A DNA stretch of 34,574 nucleotides, from IMG/VR virus record IMGVR_UViG_3300009285_016361, positions 1 through 34,574 of that record; one strand, written 5' to 3'. This DNA is from a virus. A model generated the notes under the pieces. The model had not been told where the DNA came from, did not search any database, and saw only the letters and a list, made by a program, of their open reading frames with translations. Numbering within the stretch: the first letter of the stretch is position 1; each line of letters opens with the position of its first letter. The position numbers were made by a program, and so were the translations under genes. Shown here piece after piece: positions 13,846 to 22,205 of the stretch.

Positions 13846-14691
13846 ATGCCAGAAGAAAAAAACACAGAACAATCAGAACTAGAGAAACTCTTAAACGAGC
13901 CTGATGAAGGTGGCGATGAGGGTGAGGAAAATGCCGAGGAAAACAAGGGTAAGGAAGGCGAAGAAGAAAATAAAGGCAAAGAGGGCGAGGGTGAAGAAGA
14001 AAACGAAAACGGCGAAGGTGAAGACGGAGAGAACGAAGAAGGCGCTGACGACGGCGAGGAGGACGAATTCAAAGGCAAAAGCCGAGAAGAAGTCATCAAA
14101 ATGCTCAAAGATCAACGCAAAACAGCAACCGACCTAGAAGCCAAAGGCAAAGATAAAGGCAAAGAGGAAGACGACGAAAACAAGGGTAAAGATAAAAAAG
14201 AGGATGACGAACTGACTGTCCCGACAGCAGAAGAACTGCAAAAAATGACGCCATCAGACTTCGCAAAATGGGTTCTGGCACGCATCGACGAAGGGGTAAA
14301 AAAGACTATCGAGAGCCAGGGCAAAGTGCAAAGCGCAGTCAAAAAAGAGATCGCCGACGCCAAGAAAGAACACAATCTCGGTGATCCCGATTATAGAAAA
14401 ATGGTCTTAGCAATTATCGAGGCAGCCAGTGCTAAAGGCACTGTGATGCCACTCAAAGACGCTTGCAAGCAGGTTGACGCCTTCTTAGGCAAGCACAAAG
14501 GTAAAGATGAAGGTGAATCTGAACAATTATCAGACGAGGAAAAGAGCCGCCTTAAAAAAGCAAAGGCTCAAGTAGAGAGCGGAGCGGGCGCTCCGACTAA
14601 ACCCGATGGCTCGGATGCCGAATCACAACGCATCCAGAAAGCTCTCGGAGGTAGCGGTCAAAACAGCCCTCTAGGAGGATTAGGAATTTAA
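13846..14691 (+). CDS. Scaffold-like capsid assembly protein
   Basis: The 281-residue protein lies directly upstream of the major capsid gene, the usual place for a scaffold. Residues about 10-75 are an acidic low-complexity tract of Glu, Gly, Asn and Lys in repeating EEN-KGKEGE-like units. A charged helical region follows, then a more ordered helical part (about 125-215), and a C-terminal basic then Gly-rich segment (LGGSGQNSPLGGLGI). Scaffolds are typically acidic and helical with a basic capsid-binding end. An in-frame ATG at 13840 is too close to GAGGT, so the ATG at 13846, 7 bases downstream of it, is preferred. Confidence 0.75.
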   Translation: MPEEKNTEQSELEKLLNEPDEGGDEGEENAEENKGKEGEEENKGKEGEGEEENENGEGEDGENEEGADDGEEDEFKGKSREEVIKMLKDQRKTATDLEAKGKDKGKEEDDENKGKDKKEDDELTVPTAEELQKMTPSDFAKWVLARIDEGVKKTIESQGKVQSAVKKEIADAKKEHNLGDPDYRKMVLAIIEAASAKGTVMPLKDACKQVDAFLGKHKGKDEGESEQLSDEEKSRLKKAKAQVESGAGAPTKPDGSDAESQRIQKALGGSGQNSPLGGLGI

Positions 14692-14692
14692 T

Positions 14693-14728
14693 ACCCCCTC
14701 CTAAATAGTTATTAAAAAGAAAGGGGGT
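14693..14728 (+). promoter_or_regulatory. Hairpin covering the capsid ribosome binding site
   Basis: ACCCCCT at 14693-14699, just after the scaffold stop, is perfectly complementary to AGGGGGT at 14722-14728, which is the Shine-Dalgarno sequence of the major capsid gene (ATG at 14740). Pairing would hide the site until ribosomes finishing the scaffold gene open it, coupling capsid output to scaffold translation. The loop is 22 bases. Confidence 0.5.
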
Positions 14729-14739
14729 GAAAAAAATAT

Positions 14740-15924
14740 ATGCCATCAGCAACAGGAATCAGAGGAACAAACATAGCACCAGGGTCAGCGACAGTAATGC
14801 CGACTCGTAAGTACGATGTCGCAGATGTGATATCGCTATTGGATGTCAACAGATATCCGCTTTTAGCGATCTTGACAAATGCAGGGAAAGACCCAGTGAC
14901 CAAGCAAGGAAAAGCCATGAAAAAGGTCGAGACAATCGACCCGCAATTCAAGTGGTTTGAGGATGAATTTGGAAAGAGACAACTGACAGGATCAAGCACT
15001 GTCGACCCAGACGGAGGCAACTTGACCATCACTGGTCAAAGCCAATATCTGCAAGTCGGTGATGTGATTATGGTAGCAGCGCAGAAATGGGTATTCCAGG
15101 TAACAGTGATCGTCGACGCAGACACAGTCACAGTGGGAGCAGAACTAGGAGGGGCAACAGGCGCAGCTGCAACCGCAGTCGGAGATGTCTGGCTCATCGG
15201 AAACGCTAACGAGGAAGGTGCAGGACTTCGAGCAATCAAATCCACGCTCGCAGCAGAGATCTACAACTACTGTCAAATCTTCAGAACGCCAGTGGGTATC
15301 ACGGAGACAGCCAAAAATACCAAGATGTGGACGAAGGAAAACGACTTTGACTATCAGAGACGCAAGAAAGGGATTGAACACATGGTCGATATCGAGAGAG
15401 CATTTCTCTTCGGTAAAAGAGGACTTATCACGTCAGGAACGCATCCTAAGAGGTTTAGCGCTGGAATTCTAAGCAGGATCAGCACCTACGCCACAGGAAA
15501 TGTCGACACGGAAGCAGAATTCGAGACATGGTTGGAGAGCTTGTTCGCACACGGAAATGTGGAGAAATACCTCTTTGCAGCATCATCGGTGATCTCAATG
15601 ATCAACCAGTGGGCAAAGGGCAAACTCCAAGTAATGCCAAAGGATAAGACCTACGGATTGTCAATCGTCACATTCGAATCGCCACACGGAACGCTACACA
15701 TGGTGAAGCATCCGCTATTGACTGGAACGACCTATGGAAACTATGCAGTTGGACTTGATTTGGAATGTTTGACATACCGCTACCTAAGTAATCGAGACAC
15801 CAAACTCTTGACTAATCGTCAGGGGAATGATGAGGACAGCCAGGTCGACGAGTACTTGAGTGAAGTCGGATTGCAAATGGAACAAGAGTCCCGCCACGCC
15901 ATCATGAGCATGGGCGCACTCTAA
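14740..15924 (+). CDS. Major capsid protein (SU10/DUF5309-like)
   Basis: The 394-residue protein has the size, position and style of a SU10-like (DUF5309) HK97-fold capsid protein. Features are an N-terminal arm, then VSLLDVNRYPLLAILTNAG-like helix region (about 30-50), FKWFEDEFGKR (about 70-80), a beta region around 90-150, a helical GIEHMVDIERAFLFGK (about 211-226) matching the family's ER-x-x-LFGK stretch, and a C-terminal acidic tail. It is preceded by the scaffold-like gene, and its ribosome binding site can be hidden in a hairpin. The gene is intact. Confidence 0.88.
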   Translation: MPSATGIRGTNIAPGSATVMPTRKYDVADVISLLDVNRYPLLAILTNAGKDPVTKQGKAMKKVETIDPQFKWFEDEFGKRQLTGSSTVDPDGGNLTITGQSQYLQVGDVIMVAAQKWVFQVTVIVDADTVTVGAELGGATGAAATAVGDVWLIGNANEEGAGLRAIKSTLAAEIYNYCQIFRTPVGITETAKNTKMWTKENDFDYQRRKKGIEHMVDIERAFLFGKRGLITSGTHPKRFSAGILSRISTYATGNVDTEAEFETWLESLFAHGNVEKYLFAASSVISMINQWAKGKLQVMPKDKTYGLSIVTFESPHGTLHMVKHPLLTGTTYGNYAVGLDLECLTYRYLSNRDTKLLTNRQGNDEDSQVDEYLSEVGLQMEQESRHAIMSMGAL

Positions 15925-15947
15925 GTTTAACAACTTAAAGGAAAGCT

Positions 15948-16010
15948 ATGACTAAAAGGAATCGAACTAGGAAGTCACTGCACACTTTCTTACTCAGTGC
16001 AGTCGCTTAA
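15948..16010 (+). CDS. Possible 20-residue peptide ORF
   Basis: A tiny ORF begins 23 bases after the capsid stop with AAAGGAAAGCT before its ATG and encodes a very basic then hydrophobic peptide (MTKRNRTRKSLHTFLLSAVA). It overlaps the first of two hairpins. The ribosome binding site is the only support, and it may be chance. Confidence 0.28.
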   Translation: MTKRNRTRKSLHTFLLSAVA

Positions 16011-16037
16011 GCCAGGGGTGAGCGTTATCACTCTGGC
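15977..16037 (+). other. Two hairpins after the capsid gene
   Basis: Hairpin 1: ACTGCAC 15977-15983 with GTGCAGT 15997-16003. Hairpin 2: GCCAG 16011-16015 with CTGGC 16033-16037, extended by GTGA/TCAC with one bulge. Neither is followed by a T tract (the second is followed by AACCTTTAG), so they are better read as mRNA-stabilising or processing structures than as terminators. Confidence 0.4.
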
Positions 16038-16091
16038 AACCTTTAGAAAAACAAAATTATTTATTAAAAAAATGAAAGAAGGTGACAAACA

Positions 16092-16685
16092 ATGACAGAC
16101 CAAGAAAGCAAACCATTAGAAGAAATGTCTATGCCCGAACTCTGGGCGGAAGCCAAGAGACTCGGCATCCCGAAAGACGGCAAGAAAGACGAACTAATCG
16201 AGCGGATCAAAAACGCTCAGGGAGGGGGTGAAGAAAATATGCCTAACGAAAAACCAAAAGCAGACAAAACAGCCAAAAAACCAGTCGAGCAGACTTATAT
16301 TTCCAAATATCATGAGCTGAGATTGGTGAACCGATCCTCCTACACCAAAGAGGTGGCAGGCAGAGTGGTCGTAGTCCCAGGGACTTCGATCCAATTCCAT
16401 GAAGGGGTCTACAGGACAAGCGATCCAGATGAGATCGGCTTCCTTGAAAACCATCCTAACTTCGGAAACGTGTTCACTAAGGTTGAAAGAAAAGACCAGA
16501 GCAAAGCCGTGAATGAAGTAATCGCCGAGCGCTACAAAGACCTGGAAGCAAGAGAAAAAGAGGTCGCAGCCAAAGAAGAAGCGTTGAGAAAGAAAGAGAT
16601 GGCAGCCAAAGGACAAGCAGAGGGCGCAGAGCAGCCAAAATCAGTCGAAGGGATTAGAAGCACGGCTGACCAGCCGAAGTTTTAA
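16092..16685 (+). CDS. SAP/HeH-domain head protein (putative)
   Basis: The 197-residue protein starts after GAAGGTGA. Residues about 8-42 (LEEMSMPELWAEAKRLGI, then KKDELIERI) form a helix-extended-helix of the SAP/LEM-like kind that can bind DNA. Residues about 72-135 form a compact beta-rich region (ELRLVN, VVVVPGTSIQFHEGVYRT, DEIGFLENHPNFG) common in phage head-completion proteins. The C-terminal third is a charged coiled coil (about 148-178) and a disordered tail. Location after the capsid gene suggests head completion or DNA contact inside the head. Confidence 0.7.
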   Translation: MTDQESKPLEEMSMPELWAEAKRLGIPKDGKKDELIERIKNAQGGGEENMPNEKPKADKTAKKPVEQTYISKYHELRLVNRSSYTKEVAGRVVVVPGTSIQFHEGVYRTSDPDEIGFLENHPNFGNVFTKVERKDQSKAVNEVIAERYKDLEAREKEVAAKEEALRKKEMAAKGQAEGAEQPKSVEGIRSTADQPKF

Positions 16686-16700
16686 TAAGGCAAAAAATAT

Positions 16701-17018
16701 ATGTCAAACGCAAGTAGACCAGATTTTACAACTGGCTCAAGAACCTGCACGAACAACGTGGACACAGGCGGGGCTTGGAGCAGTTATTACACACTAGCCG
16801 ACGCAGTCAAGGCTGGTGAAGGATGTCCTGTTGTCGTCAAATCAAGAGACACCAACACAGGGAAGATTTATGTTGCCAAAAACGTGTCTGCCTCAAAGAT
16901 GAGTCCATTCAGACTAAACCCTGGAGAGTCAGTGGAACTGAGAGTCAAAGACCTAAGTGGAATCCTAGTAGGCGCAGAGGTTGCAGGAGAGATCGCCGAT
17001 TACATCGTCGAGTTATAA
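16701..17018 (+). CDS. Small structural protein, 105 residues
   Basis: A beta-rich protein with PFRLNPGESVELRVKDLSGILVGAEVAGEIADYIVEL at the C-terminus arranged as alternating strands, and two cysteines (C16, C42) in the N-terminal part. This sort of small beta protein after the capsid gene is often a decoration or tail-associated protein. No family is assigned. The start has only AAGG about 10 bases upstream. It is followed at 4 bases by the stand-alone module gene. Confidence 0.7.
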   Translation: MSNASRPDFTTGSRTCTNNVDTGGAWSSYYTLADAVKAGEGCPVVVKSRDTNTGKIYVAKNVSASKMSPFRLNPGESVELRVKDLSGILVGAEVAGEIADYIVEL

Positions 17019-17022
17019 AACT

Positions 17023-17619
17023 ATGGCTAAATTTAAACCAGACAACAAACTAGAAAAGAAAGTCCTCAGCCTTCTGCAGGTGCTTATAAACAGCGATGAC
17101 GGCGAGGAAGACTATGACACGACCTGGTATCCCAACGGATTCGGAAGCAACCAGATCAGCATCGGTCATGACGGCACTGGCAGTAATGACGGAGCGTTTA
17201 GATTTCTCCGCTCGGTCATTCCTAACAATGCCAAGATTGTCAAAGCGGTCATTAGGCTGAAGTCAGGGGTCAACTCGACCAAAAGACCGACCTTCGTGAT
17301 CAAAGGAATCAAAGAGCCAAGTCCGAATACATTCGCAGCAGGAGGTGCGGATCGCCCATCAACCAGGACAAAAACAACAGCGACAGTCGCATGGATTCCA
17401 GGAGCAGACTGGGCAATTAACACCTGGTATGACAGCCCAGACATTAAAACGATCATTCAGGAGCTTATCGCTCAGCCCGAATTTACAGGCAAAGCAATCG
17501 CCCTGGTAATTGAGGACAACGCAAGCACGGCGAATCATTACGAAAATATCTATGACCTTAATAGCGGAGTAGCAAACTCAGCAAGGCTAGTGTTAACTCT
17601 AGCACCAAATATAAATTAA
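17023..17619 (+). CDS. Stand-alone copy of the tail-lysin module
   Basis: Translation from ATG at 17023 (AAAACTATG context) gives 198 residues. From residue 22 the protein closely matches the first module of the 862-residue lysin at 18922: SDDGEEDY, then WYPNGFGSNQ, GHDGTG, NSTKRP, RPSTRTKTTATVAW, PGADW, SPDIKTIIQEL and ALVIEDN. The pattern fits a DNRLRE-like or carbohydrate-binding beta sandwich. A free copy beside a multi-copy version suggests the two assemble together or are alternative attachment proteins on the particle. The fold is inferred from alternating strands, not proven. Confidence 0.75.
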   Translation: MAKFKPDNKLEKKVLSLLQVLINSDDGEEDYDTTWYPNGFGSNQISIGHDGTGSNDGAFRFLRSVIPNNAKIVKAVIRLKSGVNSTKRPTFVIKGIKEPSPNTFAAGGADRPSTRTKTTATVAWIPGADWAINTWYDSPDIKTIIQELIAQPEFTGKAIALVIEDNASTANHYENIYDLNSGVANSARLVLTLAPNIN

Positions 17620-17650
17620 AAAGTTAACGCAAAAAGGGGGTGAAACCAGA

Positions 17651-17932
17651 ATGCAAGAAAGCACAGACGCAACATTATTAGAACAAATCATAAAAGCCTT
17701 TGTTGACGAGCCAGAGAAAGTGACAGTTGAGCGCAAAGTCGACGAAATGGGAGTGCTTCTTTTAGTCAAACTTGACGAAAAAGATGCAGGATTAGTAATT
17801 GGCAAGGCAGGTAGCACGATCATGGCACTCAGAAAAATCATGGGAGTGATCGGTATGAAAGCCAATGCCAGATACAATATCAAGCTCGATGTCCCAGATA
17901 AAAAGGGAGGCGAAAGAACCCCCCGACATTAA
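17651..17932 (+). CDS. KH-domain RNA-binding protein (KhpA-like)
   Basis: The 93-residue protein is one KH domain. LLEQIIKAFVDEPEKVTVE is the first helix and turn, followed by a beta strand (VLLLVKLDEKDAG), the diagnostic RNA-binding loop IGKAG within VIGKAGST (about 59-66), then helix MALRKIMGVIG and a final strand. This is the arrangement of the small bacterial KhpA/YlqC proteins, which bind RNA, often with KhpB. The ribosome binding site AAGGGGGTG is strong. A cellular-type RNA-binding protein among virion genes is unusual, and a role in control of phage mRNA is plausible but unproven. Confidence 0.85.
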   Translation: MQESTDATLLEQIIKAFVDEPEKVTVERKVDEMGVLLLVKLDEKDAGLVIGKAGSTIMALRKIMGVIGMKANARYNIKLDVPDKKGGERTPRH

Positions 17933-17942
17933 ATAAAAACAT

Positions 17943-18446
17943 ATGGCAGCAACAGTAAGAATAAACGAATACAACGCAGCTGGCGAGGTCGAAACGACCA
18001 ATATCGGTGATACCGACATGGGTTCAGTAGACCAAGCCAATCTCGATCCAGTCGCCAACCCTATCGTCCCAGGGGAGAATTCCTATGAGAAGTGGCAGAA
18101 GCTGGAAGTATCGGCAATGGGTGGATCTTCCAAAATCCACAATCTGAAGGTCTGGAGAACAGGCGCACTGGGAGGTGCAGCAGCGCACAAGACCAACGCT
18201 AGAACCGCAACCTACGGAGGCGCTGAAGCCTATGCAACTCCGACAGATGGCGCTTCAGCAGTCGCCGACCAGGTAATGCCAGCAAGTGAGCCAGCAACGG
18301 CAAACTTAGGCATCGGAGGGGCGCTCGCAGGCGAATTGACAGCAGCAGGCTACTCAGACTATCTCGTCCACCAAATGCAAACCGACGCAGGCGATGTGGC
18401 TGGCTCTACCAGCACGCTCAACTATCAATACGACGAGGTAGCTTAA
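17943..18446 (+). CDS. Putative structural protein, 167 residues
   Basis: An Ala/Gly/Thr-rich protein with predicted beta strands (MAATVRINEYNAAGEVETTNI, then KIHNLKVWRTGALGG), which is typical of tail or connector components. The middle (about 85-115) is repetitive in Ala, Thr and Gly and the C-terminus ends in LNYQYDEVA. No family is recognised. It begins 10 bases after the KH gene, in the AAAACATATG context, and is followed by a 62-base gap. Confidence 0.73.
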   Translation: MAATVRINEYNAAGEVETTNIGDTDMGSVDQANLDPVANPIVPGENSYEKWQKLEVSAMGGSSKIHNLKVWRTGALGGAAAHKTNARTATYGGAEAYATPTDGASAVADQVMPASEPATANLGIGGALAGELTAAGYSDYLVHQMQTDAGDVAGSTSTLNYQYDEVA

Positions 18447-18480
18447 AACGCCAATGATCGAGACAAGTAAAAAATTAAGG

Positions 18481-18512
18481 GCAATACAATGCTCCTTCGA
18501 GCAATACAATGC
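18481..18512 (+). repeat. Tandem 12-base direct repeat
   Basis: GCAATACAATGC occurs at 18481-18492 and again at 18501-18512, 20 bases apart. The second copy contains the start codon of the 18509 gene. Each copy also contains TACAAT, but no matching -35 element is seen, so it is more likely a local duplication around the start than a promoter pair. Confidence 0.55.
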
Positions 18513-18925
18513 AAAAACAATTTACATTCACCAAACCAGAAACAGGCAAAACCGAAATAGTGATTCGGGAGCGCTGGCGATGGGTCGTCCACTATAAAGA
18601 CGGCACAAAGCTCCAGCAATTCGATGACGAGGCGGGCATTTTTCACCAATTCAGAGAGATAGACCAGGCAAACCTCGAATCCTTTCAGATGGTCTCGGAC
18701 AAAAACCCCGAAGGCATCAGCCTTCTCATTCCCCAGAACAAAGCAGACCTGATCCATTTTTACCGCAATGTGAGACTGGCAGGACGAAAAGACTGGATCA
18801 AGCTCTACTTCTTCGGCTGGAAAATCCAGGACGACAAAGGCAGAAGCCTCAAGAAAATGATCTGTATTTACCCCAACGACTGCATCGCTTTAATTGACGA
18901 AGCGGAAGGAGGTGGCGGTCAGTGA
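18509..18925 (+). CDS. Hypothetical protein, 138 residues
   Basis: Soluble protein with aromatic-rich beta segments (ERWRWVVHYKDG, KLYFFGWKIQDD, MICIYPNDCIALI) and a central helical portion. The C-terminus ends in GGGGQ and the last bases contain GGAGGTGG, the ribosome binding site for the lysin gene, whose GTG start overlaps this stop (GTGA). No family is recognised. Because it is translationally coupled to the lysin, it could be a chaperone or regulator of it, which is inference. Confidence 0.7.
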   Translation: MQKQFTFTKPETGKTEIVIRERWRWVVHYKDGTKLQQFDDEAGIFHQFREIDQANLESFQMVSDKNPEGISLLIPQNKADLIHFYRNVRLAGRKDWIKLYFFGWKIQDDKGRSLKKMICIYPNDCIALIDEAEGGGGQ

Positions 18926-21510
18926 TCAAAGAAATTCTCATAAACTCCGACGACGGAGAAGAAGATTACAACACAGACTGGTATGAGAACGGCTACGCCA
19001 GTAACCAGTCCACCTTCGGTCACGACGGCACGGGCGACTGCGATGTCGGGCTTATATTTGATGACACTGCCATTGCCGAAGCAGCCAATATCCTCTCCGC
19101 AAAAATAAGAGTTAAGTGCGCCATCAACTCCACCAAACGACCAGTCCTGGTAATAAGGGGCATCCTGCAAGCTGACCCAGCAACCTGGGCAGTAGGAACT
19201 AGACCATCCACCCGACCCAAGACCACCGCATCGGTGGCATGGAGTCCAGGAGCTGACTGGACATTAAACAGCTGGTATGAGAGTCCCGATATAACCAGCA
19301 TCATCCAGGAGATAGTCAACCAGGCAGGATTTAGCGGGGCAATCGCCCTGGTGATCGAAAACAACGGCAGTCCAGGTAATAACTACGAGCTTATCTGGGA
19401 CTACAACTCAGGCGGGGCAAACGCACCAGAGCTGGATGTAACCCTCGGATCGACAACGAAAATAGAAAAGTCCCTCTCCTACTATCTCGAACCGCAGGTA
19501 AATTCCTACAACCTGCCAAAACAGCTGAGGTATGCGGTCAACTCCACCCCCGCCCCAGTCCAAAAGAGCCTGACCTACCGCATCGATCTGCCAGGAGTGG
19601 CTCTCATTCAGAAGCAGCTTAAATACTACATAGCGACTACACCCGATCCAATCGAAAAAAGCCTGAAATACTGCATTGCCAAAGCGCCAGCCAAAATAAC
19701 CAAAAGCCTGCGCTACACAGTCACACCCCCGCCCCCGATCCAAAAGAGTCTGCACTACGCCATTAAAACCGAAGGGCTGATTGAGAAAGAGTTGCGTTAC
19801 TTCATCCAGCCAGCAATAACGCCAACAGAGAAATCTAGGAATCAAGTCCTGAAAATTAAAAGAATCATCGACCAAAACTCCGACGACGGCAGAGAGGACA
19901 GCGCAGGGGTCTGGAGCAAGAACGGTAATGTCGGTCACATCATCACAATGGGTAACCTAAGCGGGCTAACCCACACAGGAGCATTCCGCTTCCGCCATGT
20001 CGATGTCCCGAAAAACGCCGTGATATTCTTCGCCAGACTGAAACTGCGCTCGGCATACACCGACGCCAGCGCATTCACCACGAAGCTAAGGATCAAAGGA
20101 ATCAAAGAAGCTGATGTAAAGCCCTTCAGCACCATAAATAAACCCAGCATCAAACCGAAGACAGTCGACTCAGTCGCCTGGGAGATTTATAAGCAGTGGC
20201 AAATAAACGAATGGGTGCAAACCCCCAACCTGCACCTGGTCGTCCAGGAGCTGGTGAGGCAAAGCGACTGGAAGGCAGGCAATGCGATGGCATTCGTGAT
20301 CGAAGACGACGGCAGCACTGCAGAAAACAGCAAAACCTGCTGGGACAGCTCAAGCGGAGTGGAAGATAAAGTCGAGCTGGAGATTTACTACTTCGACAAA
20401 GAGGTCAATGTCTCCTTCCTGCAATTAGATGATCGGGACGGAGAGGAAGACTACAGGGATTTAGAGCTACCCGACAACGCCTGGTATCCAAGCGGATATG
20501 CCCAAAACAGAATCACCTGCGGGGATGACGGCGAACTCTCGCCTGCAGAATCGCCCAACGACGCAGGCTATATATTCAGTCCGATCCAAATTCCCAAAGG
20601 GTCGCAGGTCGTCTCCGCACGCCTTTTGCTGACCAGCGACAATCAAAACAACTCAATGGTCAACTGGATTATAAAAGGTTTCGCCGAGGACAACGCAGTG
20701 CCATTCGCCACCGATGGCTCGAACCGACCATCGACCAGGGCAAAAACCACCGCTCAGATGCAATGGGCACTGGGAGTGGCATCGGGGGGAATTCTGTCAG
20801 GTGTCCACTGGACAGCCCAAAGCGTCTACGAATCACCAGAACTAAAAGAAATCATCCAGGAGATAGTGGATCGGGCAGGCTGGATCGGAGACGCAACCCA
20901 AAAGCTGGGATTGGTAATTGAGAGCGAACACAGCGCAAGCGGAAACATCAAGTATATCGTCGACTGGAGCAAAGGGGGCGCAGGAAAATGGGCAGCCAAA
21001 CTGATCATCGCCTGGCAACCAATCAGGCGCACCACGACGACTAAAAAGGATAAACCATTTTACGACAAGGCAAACTATCCCGAATATATCATCGTCCACC
21101 ACACGGCAACAGCCAGAGACGCAACACTGTTTATAACAATAAAAAATGCCCATATAGGATACGGCTGGGAGGACATCGGCTACCACAAATGGATTAGCGG
21201 AGCGCTCGATGGTGATGGTATACTGATAGCAGGTAGACCAGAGAACAAGGTTGGAGCGCACACCGACACCAACAAGATGAACTACCGCTCAATCGGAGCA
21301 GTAGTATGCGGAGAATTTGACAGCGAAACCCCGACAGCAGCACAGCTTGCCACACTACAGCAACTCTTAGACGATCTTCGAAAGCAACGCCGTATTCCCA
21401 AAGAAAATGTATTAGGACACACAGAAGTTCCTGGCGCAGCCACAGACTGCCCTGGGAGTAATTTGTTGCCTTATATCGTTAATTATAGGCTAACAGGGAG
21501 TTTAACCTGA
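18922..21510 (+). CDS. Modular tail-associated amidase (PGRP-type lysin)
   Basis: The 862-residue protein starts at GTG in the GTGA overlap. Modules: beta-sandwich-like module 1 at 1-177, a run of eight KSLxY-type repeats at about 181-302, module 2 at about 315-490, module 3 at about 497-699, then an N-acetylmuramoyl-L-alanine amidase (PGRP) domain at about 718-862. All three modules share SDDG/GEEDY, W-Y-x-x-GY, RPSTR-K-TTA, a Trp-rich centre and IIQE-V. In the amidase, H726-H727, H833 and C843 (TDCPG) are the zinc-ligand positions, and GYHKW at 753-757 supplies the tyrosine. It should cut peptide from glycan at the wall while the modules hold it to the particle or envelope. Confidence 0.9.
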   Translation: MIKEILINSDDGEEDYNTDWYENGYASNQSTFGHDGTGDCDVGLIFDDTAIAEAANILSAKIRVKCAINSTKRPVLVIRGILQADPATWAVGTRPSTRPKTTASVAWSPGADWTLNSWYESPDITSIIQEIVNQAGFSGAIALVIENNGSPGNNYELIWDYNSGGANAPELDVTLGSTTKIEKSLSYYLEPQVNSYNLPKQLRYAVNSTPAPVQKSLTYRIDLPGVALIQKQLKYYIATTPDPIEKSLKYCIAKAPAKITKSLRYTVTPPPPIQKSLHYAIKTEGLIEKELRYFIQPAITPTEKSRNQVLKIKRIIDQNSDDGREDSAGVWSKNGNVGHIITMGNLSGLTHTGAFRFRHVDVPKNAVIFFARLKLRSAYTDASAFTTKLRIKGIKEADVKPFSTINKPSIKPKTVDSVAWEIYKQWQINEWVQTPNLHLVVQELVRQSDWKAGNAMAFVIEDDGSTAENSKTCWDSSSGVEDKVELEIYYFDKEVNVSFLQLDDRDGEEDYRDLELPDNAWYPSGYAQNRITCGDDGELSPAESPNDAGYIFSPIQIPKGSQVVSARLLLTSDNQNNSMVNWIIKGFAEDNAVPFATDGSNRPSTRAKTTAQMQWALGVASGGILSGVHWTAQSVYESPELKEIIQEIVDRAGWIGDATQKLGLVIESEHSASGNIKYIVDWSKGGAGKWAAKLIIAWQPIRRTTTTKKDKPFYDKANYPEYIIVHHTATARDATLFITIKNAHIGYGWEDIGYHKWISGALDGDGILIAGRPENKVGAHTDTNKMNYRSIGAVVCGEFDSETPTAAQLATLQQLLDDLRKQRRIPKENVLGHTEVPGAATDCPGSNLLPYIVNYRLTGSLT
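19462..19827 (+). repeat. Eight coding repeats of about 15 residues
   Basis: Residues 181-302 of the lysin consist of eight units with consensus [IVL]-x-K-x-L-x-Y-x-[IVL]. The units begin IEKSLSYYL, LPKQLRYAV, VQKSLTYRI, IQKQLKYYI, IEKSLKYCI, ITKSLRYTV, IQKSLHYAI and IEKELRYFI, separated by Pro-rich turns of variable length (period 14-17 residues). A ninth partial unit TEKSRNQ follows. The units look like paired beta strands forming an elongated rod. Confidence 0.8.
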
Positions 21511-21524
21511 GAGGGGGTGAAAAT

Positions 21525-22205
21525 ATGCAATTTCAAGAATTTACACAAGATTTAGATGCCAGAATCGCAGCCAGCAAAGTAACAGGCTTCTGGAAACCAG
21601 AAGACAAAGAGCGCTGGATTAACAAGTCTGTGGTGAGAGCCTGCAACTATGCAGCCTGGAAATTCCTAAATCACCACGCAACCCAGGCAATCGAGCTGGA
21701 AATTGACGACACGCTGAAAGAAGATTACTACCTCCCCTTTGATTTCAAACCAGGCGGAATGATATTGCTCGCAGCCTACGATCCTTTAACCGAGGAAGCA
21801 AAGAAACACTTCAAGGTAGACATTGACGCATACCATGCCAAGACCTACCCCTACGAGCGGGTTTATACCATCGTGGGTGACGAGTATTTCCTAAACCTGA
21901 AAGAAATAACCAGCGACGAAGATGTGGCAGGGCTGGAAAGCAAAATCATCGATCTTTACTACAAGAGACGACCAGTAAAAATGGTCGAAGACACCGACGA
22001 GCCGATAACGCCAGAGGAAATGGACGAGCCGATTATTAAGTTTGCCTTTGCGATTTGTCTCTCAAAGACACCAGGCAGAGCAAGCGAAGCGGTCAAAGAA
22101 ATTCAGGAAGCGAATACCATGCTGCAACAATTGAAAGACAGAGAGGAAGAAGAACCGCAGAGTGTGTTCAAAGGGCAGGCAACGAGCATGCGCTGGCAAA
22201 GGTAA
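21525..22205 (+). CDS. Head-tail adaptor-like protein
   Basis: The 226-residue protein starts after GAGGGGGTG. The N-terminal half is helical (LDARIAASK, KPEDKERWINKSVVRACNYAAWKFL), followed by a beta region (about 55-125), then a helical charged C-terminus with LYYKRRPVKM, and it ends MRWQR. Proteins of this size between portal-proximal genes and a nozzle candidate are usually adaptors that seat below the portal (gp4-like of P22). The call rests on position and size, without a diagnostic motif. Confidence 0.72.
   Translation: MQFQEFTQDLDARIAASKVTGFWKPEDKERWINKSVVRACNYAAWKFLNHHATQAIELEIDDTLKEDYYLPFDFKPGGMILLAAYDPLTEEAKKHFKVDIDAYHAKTYPYERVYTIVGDEYFLNLKEITSDEDVAGLESKIIDLYYKRRPVKMVEDTDEPITPEEMDEPIIKFAFAICLSKTPGRASEAVKEIQEANTMLQQLKDREEEEPQSVFKGQATSMRWQR

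Noticed and set aside
18481-18512. Twin TACAAT elements as tandem promoters
   Set aside because: No -35 element sits at suitable spacing for either copy, and the duplication is explained by a short local repeat.
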